NCBI GenBank assembly: GCA_910577575.1
Contig: CAJTOG010000020.1
Coordinates: 1-27,471 of the forward strand
Reading direction: 5' to 3'
Origin: an uncultured Ruminococcus sp.
GTDB lineage: Bacteria > Bacillota > Clostridia > Oscillospirales > Ruminococcaceae
DNA: 27,471 nt
The notes below the pieces were generated by a model, which saw only the letters and a program-made list of their open reading frames with translations, was not told the DNA's origin and did no database searches. The translations under genes were made by a program, and so were the position numbers. Positions 6,425 through 13,606 of the stretch are shown one piece after another (position 1 is the stretch's first letter; every line of letters starts with the position of its first letter).

Positions 6425-7975
6425 TTATTTGATAAGTTCACCCTTTAAAGCCTGTTCACGTCTGATTTTCTTTGAAGTTGTTTTATTGAATTCAGTTTCA
6501 CGTATTCTCATGCGTCTTACAGCCTTTGCAGGTGAAACTGTTTTATTTATTTCCTGAACATGATTTCTGAAAAGTTCTTCAGCTTTATCAATACCGTTTT
6601 CATTTACAAATTCCTGATTTGGAAAAACTTCAGCAGTAATCATACCGTCTTCGGCATATACAAGAACCTCTGAAAGCCAGTCGAGACCGGAAAATTTATT
6701 TTCAAGCTCTTCCGGAGAAACATTTTCGCCGTTGCTTAAAATAATTAAATTCTTCTTCCTGCCTGTAATATAAAGATGATTTTTACTGTCAACATAACCT
6801 AAATCACCTGTTCTCAACCAACCATCTTCTGTAAGGGTTTCTTTGGTAGCTTCCGGATTTTTATAATAACCTATCATAACAGACGGGCTTTTTGCCCAGA
6901 TTTCACCATCAACTATCTTAACCTCACATCCGTTTACAATTGTTCCGATACTCTCCGAATTTTCATCATCAAGATGAGCTGTAGAAATTCTCGGCGAACA
7001 TTCAGTCATGCCATATCCTTGTGCAATCGGAATTCCAAATCCACGGTATGCCTCTGAAAGTTTAGGATTGAGATATGCTCCTCCGCTGTATATGCCTTTA
7101 AGATTTCCTCCGAAAACAGCCCTTGCTATATCATTTATATCAAGTGAAGAGTCTGAATCTGCTACCGCCTTGATTTTTTTATAGATAGTTTCTGCAATCA
7201 TCGGAACAAGAAGCATAAGAGTAGGTCTGAAAAATTTAAGATTCTGTGCAATATGCATCATTGAATCATTCACACAAACTTCTGCACCATATCTGAGAGA
7301 AAGAAGAATATCACAGGTAAAGCAATAAACATGATGAACAGGGAGAACAGAAAGCAGAACATCATCAGGTGTACTTTCATTATCCTGACACATGGTGTTG
7401 TCAATAAAATTCCTGTGACAGAGCATAACTCCCTTGCTTACTCCCGTTGTACCGGAAGTAAAAAGTATAGCGGCAAGACTTTCAGGGTCAAGAGTATTCC
7501 AATTCATAGGTTCATATGATTCAAGAATCTGCGGAAGACCTGTTTCACCCTCCAGTTCCTGAAGTGAGACAAAAGTTTTAACCTGTGGACAGCCGTTTTT
7601 TATAGTATCAAGCATAGAAGAAAACTTCTTGTCAAAGAAGAATATTTCTGAATCAGAACGGCGGAGATGGTCGCATAAATCCTCTTCTTTCATCTGTGCA
7701 TCAAGAGGAACAATAACATTTCCGCTGCATGAAGTACCGAAATATGCTGTAAGATATGCACTGCCTGTTGAACCAATCAGAGCAGCATGAACTTTTTTTC
7801 CTTCTGATTTTTCAGCAAGAAAACTGCTTACTTTCCTGCTGTTTTCACAAAGCTGACTAAAAGAAGTTTCAATTATGTTACTTCCTTTTTTTTCCTTAAG
7901 AAAAGTTTTGTTCCCATAACATTCAGCAGATTTTACAACTAAATCCTGCAATGTCTTTATATCATTCTTATTCAT
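6425..7975 (-). CDS. AMP-forming acyl/aminoacyl ligase (ANL superfamily)
   Basis: A 516-residue adenylating enzyme. The ATP loop (core A3) is ILFTSGTTGVSKGV at about residues 170-183, followed by GYGMTECSP (A5), GWLRTGDLGYVD (A7) and GRKKNLIILSNGENVSPEELE (A8). The C-terminal catalytic lysine is K503 in TTSKKIRR, where the usual glycine of TxxGK is replaced by Lys. NVSPEELE and the overall pattern favour an acyl-CoA/acyl-ACP ligase over an amino acid A domain, but the substrate cannot be read. Its start lies only 11 bases beyond the carrier-protein stop, so the carrier is probably the acceptor of the activated acid. It is the last gene of a four-gene operon and is followed by a strong terminator. 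Confidence 0.88.
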   Translation of the reverse strand: MNKNDIKTLQDLVVKSAECYGNKTFLKEKKGSNIIETSFSQLCENSRKVSSFLAEKSEGKKVHAALIGSTGSAYLTAYFGTSCSGNVIVPLDAQMKEEDLCDHLRRSDSEIFFFDKKFSSMLDTIKNGCPQVKTFVSLQELEGETGLPQILESYEPMNWNTLDPESLAAILFTSGTTGVSKGVMLCHRNFIDNTMCQDNESTPDDVLLSVLPVHHVYCFTCDILLSLRYGAEVCVNDSMMHIAQNLKFFRPTLMLLVPMIAETIYKKIKAVADSDSSLDINDIARAVFGGNLKGIYSGGAYLNPKLSEAYRGFGIPIAQGYGMTECSPRISTAHLDDENSESIGTIVNGCEVKIVDGEIWAKSPSVMIGYYKNPEATKETLTEDGWLRTGDLGYVDSKNHLYITGRKKNLIILSNGENVSPEELENKFSGLDWLSEVLVYAEDGMITAEVFPNQEFVNENGIDKAEELFRNHVQEINKTVSPAKAVRRMRIRETEFNKTTSKKIRREQALKGELIK

Positions 7976-7986
7976 AAAAATTCCCC

Positions 7987-8214
7987 TTAAGCCTTTATCT
8001 TCTCAATATATTCAATAGCTTCTCCGACTGTTGAAAGTGAAAGAACATCCTCTTCTTCAACAGCAATTTCAAAAGTCTCCTCAATCTCGCCCAGAAAGCT
8101 CATGAAATCGTAGGAATTGAACTTCAAATCCTCTATAAAACGGGCGTCGGGAGTAATTGTACTCTCTTCAACATCAACATAGTTCATAATGATTTCTTTA
8201 ATCTGCTCCAACAT
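7987..8214 (-). CDS. Acyl/peptidyl carrier protein
   Basis: A 75-residue, acidic, four-helix carrier protein. The phosphopantetheine site is S34 in DLKFNSYDFMSFL, corresponding to the DSL motif of standard ACPs with Asn-Ser-Tyr instead. Helix II and III follow as GEIEETFEIAVEEEDVLSLSTVGEAIEYI, the usual ACP ending. Being separate from any fatty acid synthesis gene and placed between a ligase and a condensation-like protein, it is a dedicated carrier and not the housekeeping AcpP. AGGAGG lies before the ATG. No phosphopantetheinyl transferase is in the window, so activation would come from elsewhere on the chromosome. Confidence 0.9.
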   Translation of the reverse strand: MLEQIKEIIMNYVDVEESTITPDARFIEDLKFNSYDFMSFLGEIEETFEIAVEEEDVLSLSTVGEAIEYIEKIKA

Positions 8215-8245
8215 AATTATTTCCTCCTGAAAAATTTTATTTTAA

Positions 8246-9655
8246 TTATATCATATCAAGAATTTCGCCTATAGTCCTGCTACTGTTTTCAATACCCCTG
8301 AACAATACACGGCAAAGATAGTAATAGAAATATTCCATTTCATAATCAGTAACAGCAGCTTTCTGATATTCAAAATTAAAATTCAGACCATTATCCTCAA
8401 CACGATGCATAACAGTAAGATACAATGGCTGAGCTGCAACACCGTTTGTATACCAGAAACTCTTGTAAGGAATATTCGGAATCTTGTCAGAATCTTCCTG
8501 TTTCATAGACAAAGGCTGATAAGTCAAACTCATACTTTCATAAGTTCTGCCCATAGTATTCCAGTAATTCGACGACATCATCATCTGAGCAACTGAATCA
8601 TAATTCGCATGACGGAAAATAGCATTTTGTTTTTCCTGATACATTTTCAGCCCTTCCAAAAAAGTCATATCTTCATTCATAATTGTACGAATCGGGAAAA
8701 AGTGTATTCTTGTACCGCCCGAACGCTTTTCAAGAAGAGTTCCACGTCTTGCCACACATGTTTTCAGTGAAATATCATTTTCGTTATTATTGAACTTTGA
8801 AAGAACAGTACGCAGACCCATGAGAAGCAGACAAACCATTGGTACATGATTTTCCGTACAGAATTTCATAAGACGGTCTGAAGGGTCTTTTTCAAGCTTG
8901 AATACAGAAATTGAAGCCTCTGTATTTGTAATCCTGTTGTTCACAGCCCTGAGATTGGGATTTCCTGTTTCACGTCTCTGAGTAATAAGTTTTCCCATGC
9001 CATTGAAATCAGTATAAATAGGTTCACTTTCTGAAACAATCTCCTGCCAGAATTTTTCATCTTTTTGGCGTGCCGGGGAATTCGCTTCATATGCAAGGTC
9101 TTTTTCAAGGCACTTTATATATGACTGCATAGGCTTGGGCATTTCAGTTCCATAGCGTTTGGCACAATAAACCTGAAGAATGTCTACATAGAAAGTAATA
9201 ATTGAACTTGAATCCATAGTCATATGGTCTATTTTACTGTATATTCCATTATATCCGTCCGGCATTTTTACCATTACAATCTGATTCATAGGAGAATTGA
9301 ATCTTTTAAAGGGAACAGCAGTCCATTTGCACATTTCATTATAAATATCATCTTCATTCCAGCTTGAAAAATCAACAAATTCAATATCACGGTCATCAAA
9401 TGGTACAAGATACTGATACACCTCATCGTTTTCATCTTTAAGAAAACGCAGACGCATTGAATCACATCTGTTATACGCCTCTTTTATAGCCTCTTTCAGA
9501 AGACTGAAATCAGTATCAAGCTGAATATAGAAACCTGTTCCGATATTAAGAAGCTGATGAAACGGGCAGGTCATTCTCGAAAAATTATGGATGCGCTGTG
9601 CAGCTGTCAGCGGGTAAGTTTCAAGTTTTACCCCGTTCACAAAAAATTCTTTCAT
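8246..9655 (-). CDS. Stand-alone condensation-domain-like acyltransferase
   Basis: A 469-residue protein with the layout of a single NRPS condensation domain. It opens with YPLTAAQRIHN (like C1, the PLTxxQ motif). The active-site motif appears at residues 143-149 as DHMTMDS in place of HHxxxDG: the second (catalytic) His144 and Asp148 are kept, while the first His is Asp and the Gly is Ser. The flanking SSIITFYVDILQVY matches the helix after the motif. NVPMV-LLLMGLRTVL, the floor-loop region and the C-terminal NFNFEYQ also fit. The altered motif suggests either an unusual acceptor or a transferase more like the WS/DGAT or PapA groups. It is upstream of its likely carrier protein by 31 bases. 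AAGGAG precedes the ATG. Confidence 0.8.
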   Translation of the reverse strand: MKEFFVNGVKLETYPLTAAQRIHNFSRMTCPFHQLLNIGTGFYIQLDTDFSLLKEAIKEAYNRCDSMRLRFLKDENDEVYQYLVPFDDRDIEFVDFSSWNEDDIYNEMCKWTAVPFKRFNSPMNQIVMVKMPDGYNGIYSKIDHMTMDSSSIITFYVDILQVYCAKRYGTEMPKPMQSYIKCLEKDLAYEANSPARQKDEKFWQEIVSESEPIYTDFNGMGKLITQRRETGNPNLRAVNNRITNTEASISVFKLEKDPSDRLMKFCTENHVPMVCLLLMGLRTVLSKFNNNENDISLKTCVARRGTLLEKRSGGTRIHFFPIRTIMNEDMTFLEGLKMYQEKQNAIFRHANYDSVAQMMMSSNYWNTMGRTYESMSLTYQPLSMKQEDSDKIPNIPYKSFWYTNGVAAQPLYLTVMHRVEDNGLNFNFEYQKAAVTDYEMEYFYYYLCRVLFRGIENSSRTIGEILDMI

Positions 9656-9678
9656 AATAAAACTCCTTTTCTTTCAGA

Positions 9679-10644
9679 TTAATCATTATTTTCAGGAATC
9701 CACTTTTCAATAAAGCTTTTTTCCGTATTTTCATACAGCTCTGTATTTTCATAAGCACTCGCACCATGACCAGCATTTTCAACAACAAGTATTTCTTTCG
9801 GTGCAGTGCAGGCTTCATAATTTTCATAAACCATTCTTGTCGGTACAAAGTTATCAGATTCGCCATGAATAAACAGTACCGGACATTTTGCCCTTTTCAT
9901 AGCTGTTATTGTTGAATAATCATTAAAAGCATATCCGGCTTTTTTTCTGCACATAGCTGAATTTATATTCATGACAGGAAACTCCGGAATATGATAGTCA
10001 CGTTTAAGAATATGAGAGAAAACATCATAAGGAGAAGTAAAAGCACAATCGCTTATTATACATTTTACATTGTCCGGAAAATTTGACAGACCTGATGCCA
10101 TAAGCACTGTTGTAGCTCCCATTGAAGTACCATGAAGAAGTATTCTTGTATCTTCGCCAAAACGTTTCAGAATATATTCAATCCATGAAAGACAGTCGAA
10201 TCTGTCAAGAATACCAAAGCCGATATAATCACCCTCGCTGTCTCCATGTGCACGGTGGTCAGGCATAACAACATCAAAACCCTGATTATGAAAAAAATAA
10301 GCATGTGCGGCAGAATCAATTCCCTTACTTGTGTATCCGTGTGCTATCACGGCAAATCTACCGTTGGATTTTTCAGCAGGAAGGTACCATGCATGGAGTT
10401 TTATACCGTCACGAGCTTGTATATATATTTCCTCAAGTTCCTGAGAACGAACCCATTCACCTCTTGGGGCAATAATTTTTTTATATTCTTCCCATCTGTC
10501 CATATCAGCCATTTCACTTATATCAACTTTAACTCCGTCCTGTCTCGGAATAGTCATGTCGAAAAGCTTACGGGCAGCAATTACAGATGCGGCACCTGCA
10601 ACAGCAGCAGTACCAATAACAGCACCAAGAATATTGAATTTCAT
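9679..10644 (-). CDS. Membrane-anchored alpha/beta hydrolase
   Basis: A 321-residue serine hydrolase of the YqkD/BAAT-like type. Residues 3-25 form a hydrophobic N-terminal segment (Gly/Ala-rich) without a good cleavage site, so it is probably tethered at the membrane with the enzyme outside. The oxyanion strand is HGYTSKG (102-108). The nucleophile is S174 in HGTSMGA, the acid is D264 in HGESDNFVP, and the base is H293 in NAGHGAS. First gene of the operon with the condensation protein, ACP and ligase; it may release or edit the product, or act on an imported ester. The only ribosome site (AAGGAGA) is 12 bases from the ATG, a long spacing. Its promoter overlaps a palindromic operator. Confidence 0.85.
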   Translation of the reverse strand: MKFNILGAVIGTAAVAGAASVIAARKLFDMTIPRQDGVKVDISEMADMDRWEEYKKIIAPRGEWVRSQELEEIYIQARDGIKLHAWYLPAEKSNGRFAVIAHGYTSKGIDSAAHAYFFHNQGFDVVMPDHRAHGDSEGDYIGFGILDRFDCLSWIEYILKRFGEDTRILLHGTSMGATTVLMASGLSNFPDNVKCIISDCAFTSPYDVFSHILKRDYHIPEFPVMNINSAMCRKKAGYAFNDYSTITAMKRAKCPVLFIHGESDNFVPTRMVYENYEACTAPKEILVVENAGHGASAYENTELYENTEKSFIEKWIPENND

Positions 10645-10670
10645 CAGTAAAACACTTCTCCTTATCAGAT

Positions 10671-10684
10671 TTGACCACCGGTCA
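10671..10684. promoter_or_regulatory. Palindromic operator O1 in the TetR control region
   Basis: TGACC-ACC-GGTCA, a perfect 5-bp inverted repeat with a 3-base centre, just downstream of the start of the minus-strand operon transcript. It is a near copy of the second palindrome whose centre lies 43 bases away, and is a likely site for the adjacent TetR protein. Confidence 0.8.
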
Positions 10685-10699
10685 TTTTTTATTTTTTAT

Positions 10700-10728
10700 A
10701 TTCTAACATATTTTTGACCAGTGGTCAA
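10700..10728 (-). promoter_or_regulatory. Promoter of the hydrolase-condensation-ACP-ligase operon with operator O2
   Basis: On the minus strand TTGACC (10723-10728), 17 bases, TAGAAT (10700-10705). The -35 hexamer is one arm of the palindrome TTGACCAGTGGTCAA (10714-10728), so bound repressor would block RNA polymerase. This is the second of two copies of TTGACCNNYGGTCA in the gap. Confidence 0.82.
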
Positions 10729-10746
10729 GTATTTTTTCAAAAAATA

Positions 10747-10775
10747 TTGCATTTTTCTAAAGTTTGTGATATAAT
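10747..10775 (+). promoter_or_regulatory. Promoter of tetR-sortase
   Basis: TTGCAT (10747-10752), 17 bases, TATAAT (10770-10775) with TG one base ahead (extended -10). The O2 palindrome ends 18 bases upstream of the -35 box, so autoregulation by the TetR is plausible but probably weaker than on the divergent operon. Confidence 0.75.
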
Positions 10776-10807
10776 TTAAAAAAACATAATTGAAAGGACG
10801 ATATTAT

Positions 10808-11437
10808 ATGAAAAATGATAAGAGAGAACTTATTCTAAATGCCGCTCAGGAACTTATGTGTAAAATTCCGGACAAGGAAATTTCCGTGAATCTTATTGCC
10901 CGTACTGCCGGAATCGCAAAAGGCAGTATTTATTATTATTTTGAAAGCAAAGACGAAATTCTTGACGCTGTTGTCGAAAAATGTTATAAAAATGCTATAC
11001 ATGAATTTTTCAGGGAACTTAATTCCGAAGAATCAGCATTAAATAAAATCAAACTTCTTTTTCAGTCAATGCTCAAAAGTGAATTCAGCAACAATCAGCA
11101 AAATTTTATTCTTACACTTCACCTGCATGAAGATTTACTGCTTCATAATAAACTGAAAAGAATTGCCGTTCAGGAAATTTCTCCGATTCTTACCGCTTTA
11201 TTACAGCAGGGCTGTAATGAAGGAAGTATCCAGACAAATTATCCGAAAGAAAGTGCAGAAATGATAATAGCCATACTTGCTTTTTTTCTTGATAATACTT
11301 TTTTCCCTTCCGACAATATATCCATGAATCATAAACTAAGAACTCTGGCCTACTCCCTTGAAATGTTCCTGAATGCAGAAAAAGGAAGCTTTGATTTTCT
11401 ATGGGAATCAGATGAAACGCTAAAGGAGGAAATATGA
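10808..11437 (+). CDS. TetR/AcrR-family transcriptional repressor
   Basis: A 209-residue regulator. The N-terminal helix-turn-helix (residues 6-50) has the typical NLIARTAGIAKGSIYYYFESKDEIL. The C-terminal helical part (about 75-195) binds an unknown ligand and would form the dimer. The ATG at 10808 is chosen over an in-frame TTG at 10790 because AAAGGA lies ten bases upstream of the ATG and overlaps the TTG. It diverges from the carrier-protein operon and the gap has two near-identical palindromes, so it probably represses that operon. Given an acyl ligase among its targets, an acyl-CoA or fatty acid ligand is possible but unproven. Its stop overlaps the next start (ATGA), coupling it to a sortase. 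Confidence 0.92.
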   Translation: MKNDKRELILNAAQELMCKIPDKEISVNLIARTAGIAKGSIYYYFESKDEILDAVVEKCYKNAIHEFFRELNSEESALNKIKLLFQSMLKSEFSNNQQNFILTLHLHEDLLLHNKLKRIAVQEISPILTALLQQGCNEGSIQTNYPKESAEMIIAILAFFLDNTFFPSDNISMNHKLRTLAYSLEMFLNAEKGSFDFLWESDETLKEEI

Positions 11438-11943
11438 AAAATAAAAAAATTCTGAAAATCAGTGGTACAATTATGATTATACTGGGAATTTCAATTCTTT
11501 CAGTTTTTGGATACAAAAAAATCAGCCGTGAAATTTATCTTAGAAAACTTCTTAAAGAAAACATAATTTTTGAAATTCCGAATCTGAACATAAGAATTCC
11601 TGTTTTAGAGGGTACAGACAATAAAAAACTTGCTGTTTCAGCCGGTCATTTTCCAGATACCGGTTCACCCGGAAAAGGAAATTACTGCATTGCCGGTCAT
11701 AACAGCACTATATATGCCGAAGTGTTCAATGAGCTTGACCGTATTCAGAAAGGTGATGAAATGTATCTGATTGATATTGATTCCTCACATACAAAATATA
11801 CATATGTAGTAACCGATTATATTATTGTTGAACCTTCTGCTGTTGAAGTCCTGAAAGATTACGGCGACAACAGAATTACAGTAATATCATGTACTGATGA
11901 CGGCAAATACAGACAGGTTGTGACAGGTATGTTAAAGGAATAA
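11434..11943 (+). CDS. Small class D/E-like sortase
   Basis: A 169-residue transpeptidase with an N-terminal membrane anchor (residues 8-27) and an extracellular catalytic barrel. The catalytic triad is visible: H89 in CIAGHNS, C153 in TVISCTDD and R160 in KYRQVVTG. The motif ISC replaces the common TLxTC. It lacks the extra helices of class B and is as short as the smallest class D/E enzymes. The gene overlaps tetR by ATGA, with AAGGAGGAA inside the end of tetR, so the two are translated together. A candidate substrate starts 127 bases downstream. Sortases usually carry a separate promoter with their substrate; being tied to a cytosolic regulator is unusual. Confidence 0.88.
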   Translation: MKNKKILKISGTIMIILGISILSVFGYKKISREIYLRKLLKENIIFEIPNLNIRIPVLEGTDNKKLAVSAGHFPDTGSPGKGNYCIAGHNSTIYAEVFNELDRIQKGDEMYLIDIDSSHTKYTYVVTDYIIVEPSAVEVLKDYGDNRITVISCTDDGKYRQVVTGMLKE

Positions 11944-11976
11944 GTTTATTTGTTTCAAATTATGTGAAATCAGAAA

Positions 11977-12012
11977 TTTCCGCTTGACATTGACGGAAAA
12001 ATAATTTATAAT
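11977..12012 (+). promoter_or_regulatory. Promoter of the surface protein-sortase operon, with inverted repeat
   Basis: TTGACA (11984-11989), 17 bases, TATAAT (12007-12012): a perfect consensus. TTTCCG (11977-11982) and CGGAAA (11994-11999) form a 6-bp inverted repeat around the -35 box, a possible operator. The sequence differs from the TetR palindromes. Confidence 0.8.
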
Positions 12013-12069
12013 AATTTTATAAACTTAACAAAAAAACAAGACATCAAAAGTTATTCAGGAGGAATATAT

Positions 12070-12915
12070 ATGCATAAGAATTTTTTTAAATTATTAACAG
12101 CTTCTCTGCTGGCTGTAAGTCTTACTGCCGTTTCAATACCTGCAAATGCTGCAACTCCAGAGGAAGCAGAAGCTATTGCACGTCAATACGGTGTACCGGA
12201 AGAAACATTACAGGTTTTCTGGAATGAATACTATTCAAATCCCGAACTTTATCCTCCGGAAGTTATAGACGGACTGATAGAACAGTTCAAGGAATATGCA
12301 AAGGGTATTGTTACAAATGTTCCGCATGACCCTAACGCATCAGTTTCTGTTTCAACAACAACTGCAAGCAACACACAGACAACTGTTGTTCCTGATAATA
12401 ACAGCCCTACAACTCCGGTTGAACCAAACGAACCCAACGAACCGGATGATGGTTCTATAATTCTTACCATGCCCGATGGTTCAACAATCACACGCATCAG
12501 CACAGAACAGTTCATTGCCCTTTCATATGAAGACAAAATGAAATATTTAAGTACTTTTACCGAAGAACAGCAAACTGTTATAATCAATAATTTCACTCCG
12601 GAAGAATATAAAAGTATGCTCCGCCAGCTCCCTACAGGTGATAAGCTTAATGTAATTGGTAATCTTTCATCAATATCAGAATCTTTCGGGGTAAATCTTA
12701 CTGTCGATGAATTGACCGACAACAGTCTTTCCTTTCAGATGAAAAATCAGAAAGGCGAACTTGTCGGAGTAGGTTCTGTAAATAATTCAATTGAGAATAC
12801 AGGTTATGACAGACGTGGAATTATTGCTCTTATTGCTTCACTTATTACAGTCGGTACTGCTGGACTTTTTGTGCTTGTAAAAAAATGTTTCAATAAAAAA
12901 GATACAGAGGTCTGA
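12070..12915 (+). CDS. Exported, probably wall-anchored surface protein with IENTG-type C-terminus
   Basis: A 281-residue protein of unknown family. Residues 1-27 are a signal peptide with cleavage expected after ANA (25-27). A helical acidic part (28-75) is followed by a Ser/Thr/Asn/Pro/Glu-rich linker (88-128) and a globular part (129-235) with FTEEQQ and FTPEEYKSML. The C-terminus has IENTG (241-245), a hydrophobic segment (about 250-271) and a KKCFNKK tail, the three-part layout of a sortase sorting signal, with IENTG in place of LPxTG. It could instead be a plain single-pass membrane protein. It is flanked by two sortase genes and is the first gene of its operon (AGGAGG at 12057-12062). 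Confidence 0.75.
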   Translation: MHKNFFKLLTASLLAVSLTAVSIPANAATPEEAEAIARQYGVPEETLQVFWNEYYSNPELYPPEVIDGLIEQFKEYAKGIVTNVPHDPNASVSVSTTTASNTQTTVVPDNNSPTTPVEPNEPNEPDDGSIILTMPDGSTITRISTEQFIALSYEDKMKYLSTFTEEQQTVIINNFTPEEYKSMLRQLPTGDKLNVIGNLSSISESFGVNLTVDELTDNSLSFQMKNQKGELVGVGSVNNSIENTGYDRRGIIALIASLITVGTAGLFVLVKKCFNKKDTEV

Positions 12916-12919
12916 TTCA

Positions 12920-13606
12920 ATGAATAAAAAAAATAACGGAAAATCCGTCATTCTTCATATAGTAACCCCTTTCCTGATTACAGCAGTATGTTCAGGAGTG
13001 CTTATAGGAGCAGCAATCAAGCCAATGGGCAAATTAAAAGTTTTAGCAAATATTGCTTTTATGGACACTTTAAAGTCCAATCCGAACAGCGATAACACCG
13101 GTCTTGTCATACGTGAAAATGAAATCAAGTCGGACTATTCGGGCGAAACTTCCGAAAGCGGTGAAATTATACGTCCGAAATTCGGGGAACTTTATGCAAC
13201 CATTACAAGTGACGCTCTCGGACTTGACATACCTGTCTATTGGGGAAGCAACAGCGAACTTTTGGAACATGGTGCCTGTAATTCATCAAGCTCTGTAATT
13301 GTCGGAGACAAGGGAAATTCAGTTATCAGTGCCCATGTTGATACTTTCTTTGCCGACCTTGAAAAACTCAAGGTAGGTGATATTGTTACTGTTAAAACAA
13401 ATTACGGACAGTTTAAGTATAAAGTCCGTGAAAATATTTTTTTCAGCAGTACAGATAAAAAATATGTTTTGCCCTCTGACGATACCCGCCTTACTCTTTA
13501 CACCTGCAAAAGAGATTTGCTTGGTGCATCAGACCAGCGTATCGGCGTAATATGCGATGTTGAGAAAATCAGCTTCTATATTGAAAAGGAGGCTGAAAAT
13601 CAATGA
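12920..13606 (+). CDS. Class D-like sortase
   Basis: A 228-residue transpeptidase. Residues 11-33 are the membrane anchor, followed by a spacer and the catalytic barrel from about residue 88. The triad is H139 in VISAHVDTFFADL, C196 in TLYTCKRD and R207 in DQRIGVIC. The HVDTFF-LxxLKxGD pattern is typical of class D (HxDTFF); the Ala-His replaces the usual Gly-His. The gene begins four bases after the surface-protein stop and overlaps the following membrane gene by ATGA, so all three are coupled. The neighbouring surface protein is the obvious substrate candidate. This enzyme is clearly different from the smaller sortase at 11434, so the locus carries two distinct sortases. Confidence 0.9.
   Translation: MNKKNNGKSVILHIVTPFLITAVCSGVLIGAAIKPMGKLKVLANIAFMDTLKSNPNSDNTGLVIRENEIKSDYSGETSESGEIIRPKFGELYATITSDALGLDIPVYWGSNSELLEHGACNSSSSVIVGDKGNSVISAHVDTFFADLEKLKVGDIVTVKTNYGQFKYKVRENIFFSSTDKKYVLPSDDTRLTLYTCKRDLLGASDQRIGVICDVEKISFYIEKEAENQ

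Noticed and set aside
12249..12722. A 157-residue minus-strand ORF inside the surface-protein gene
   Set aside because: It is the antisense shadow of a Thr/Pro-rich coding region; it lacks a ribosome site, and the plus-strand gene has a signal peptide, promoter and AGGAGG.
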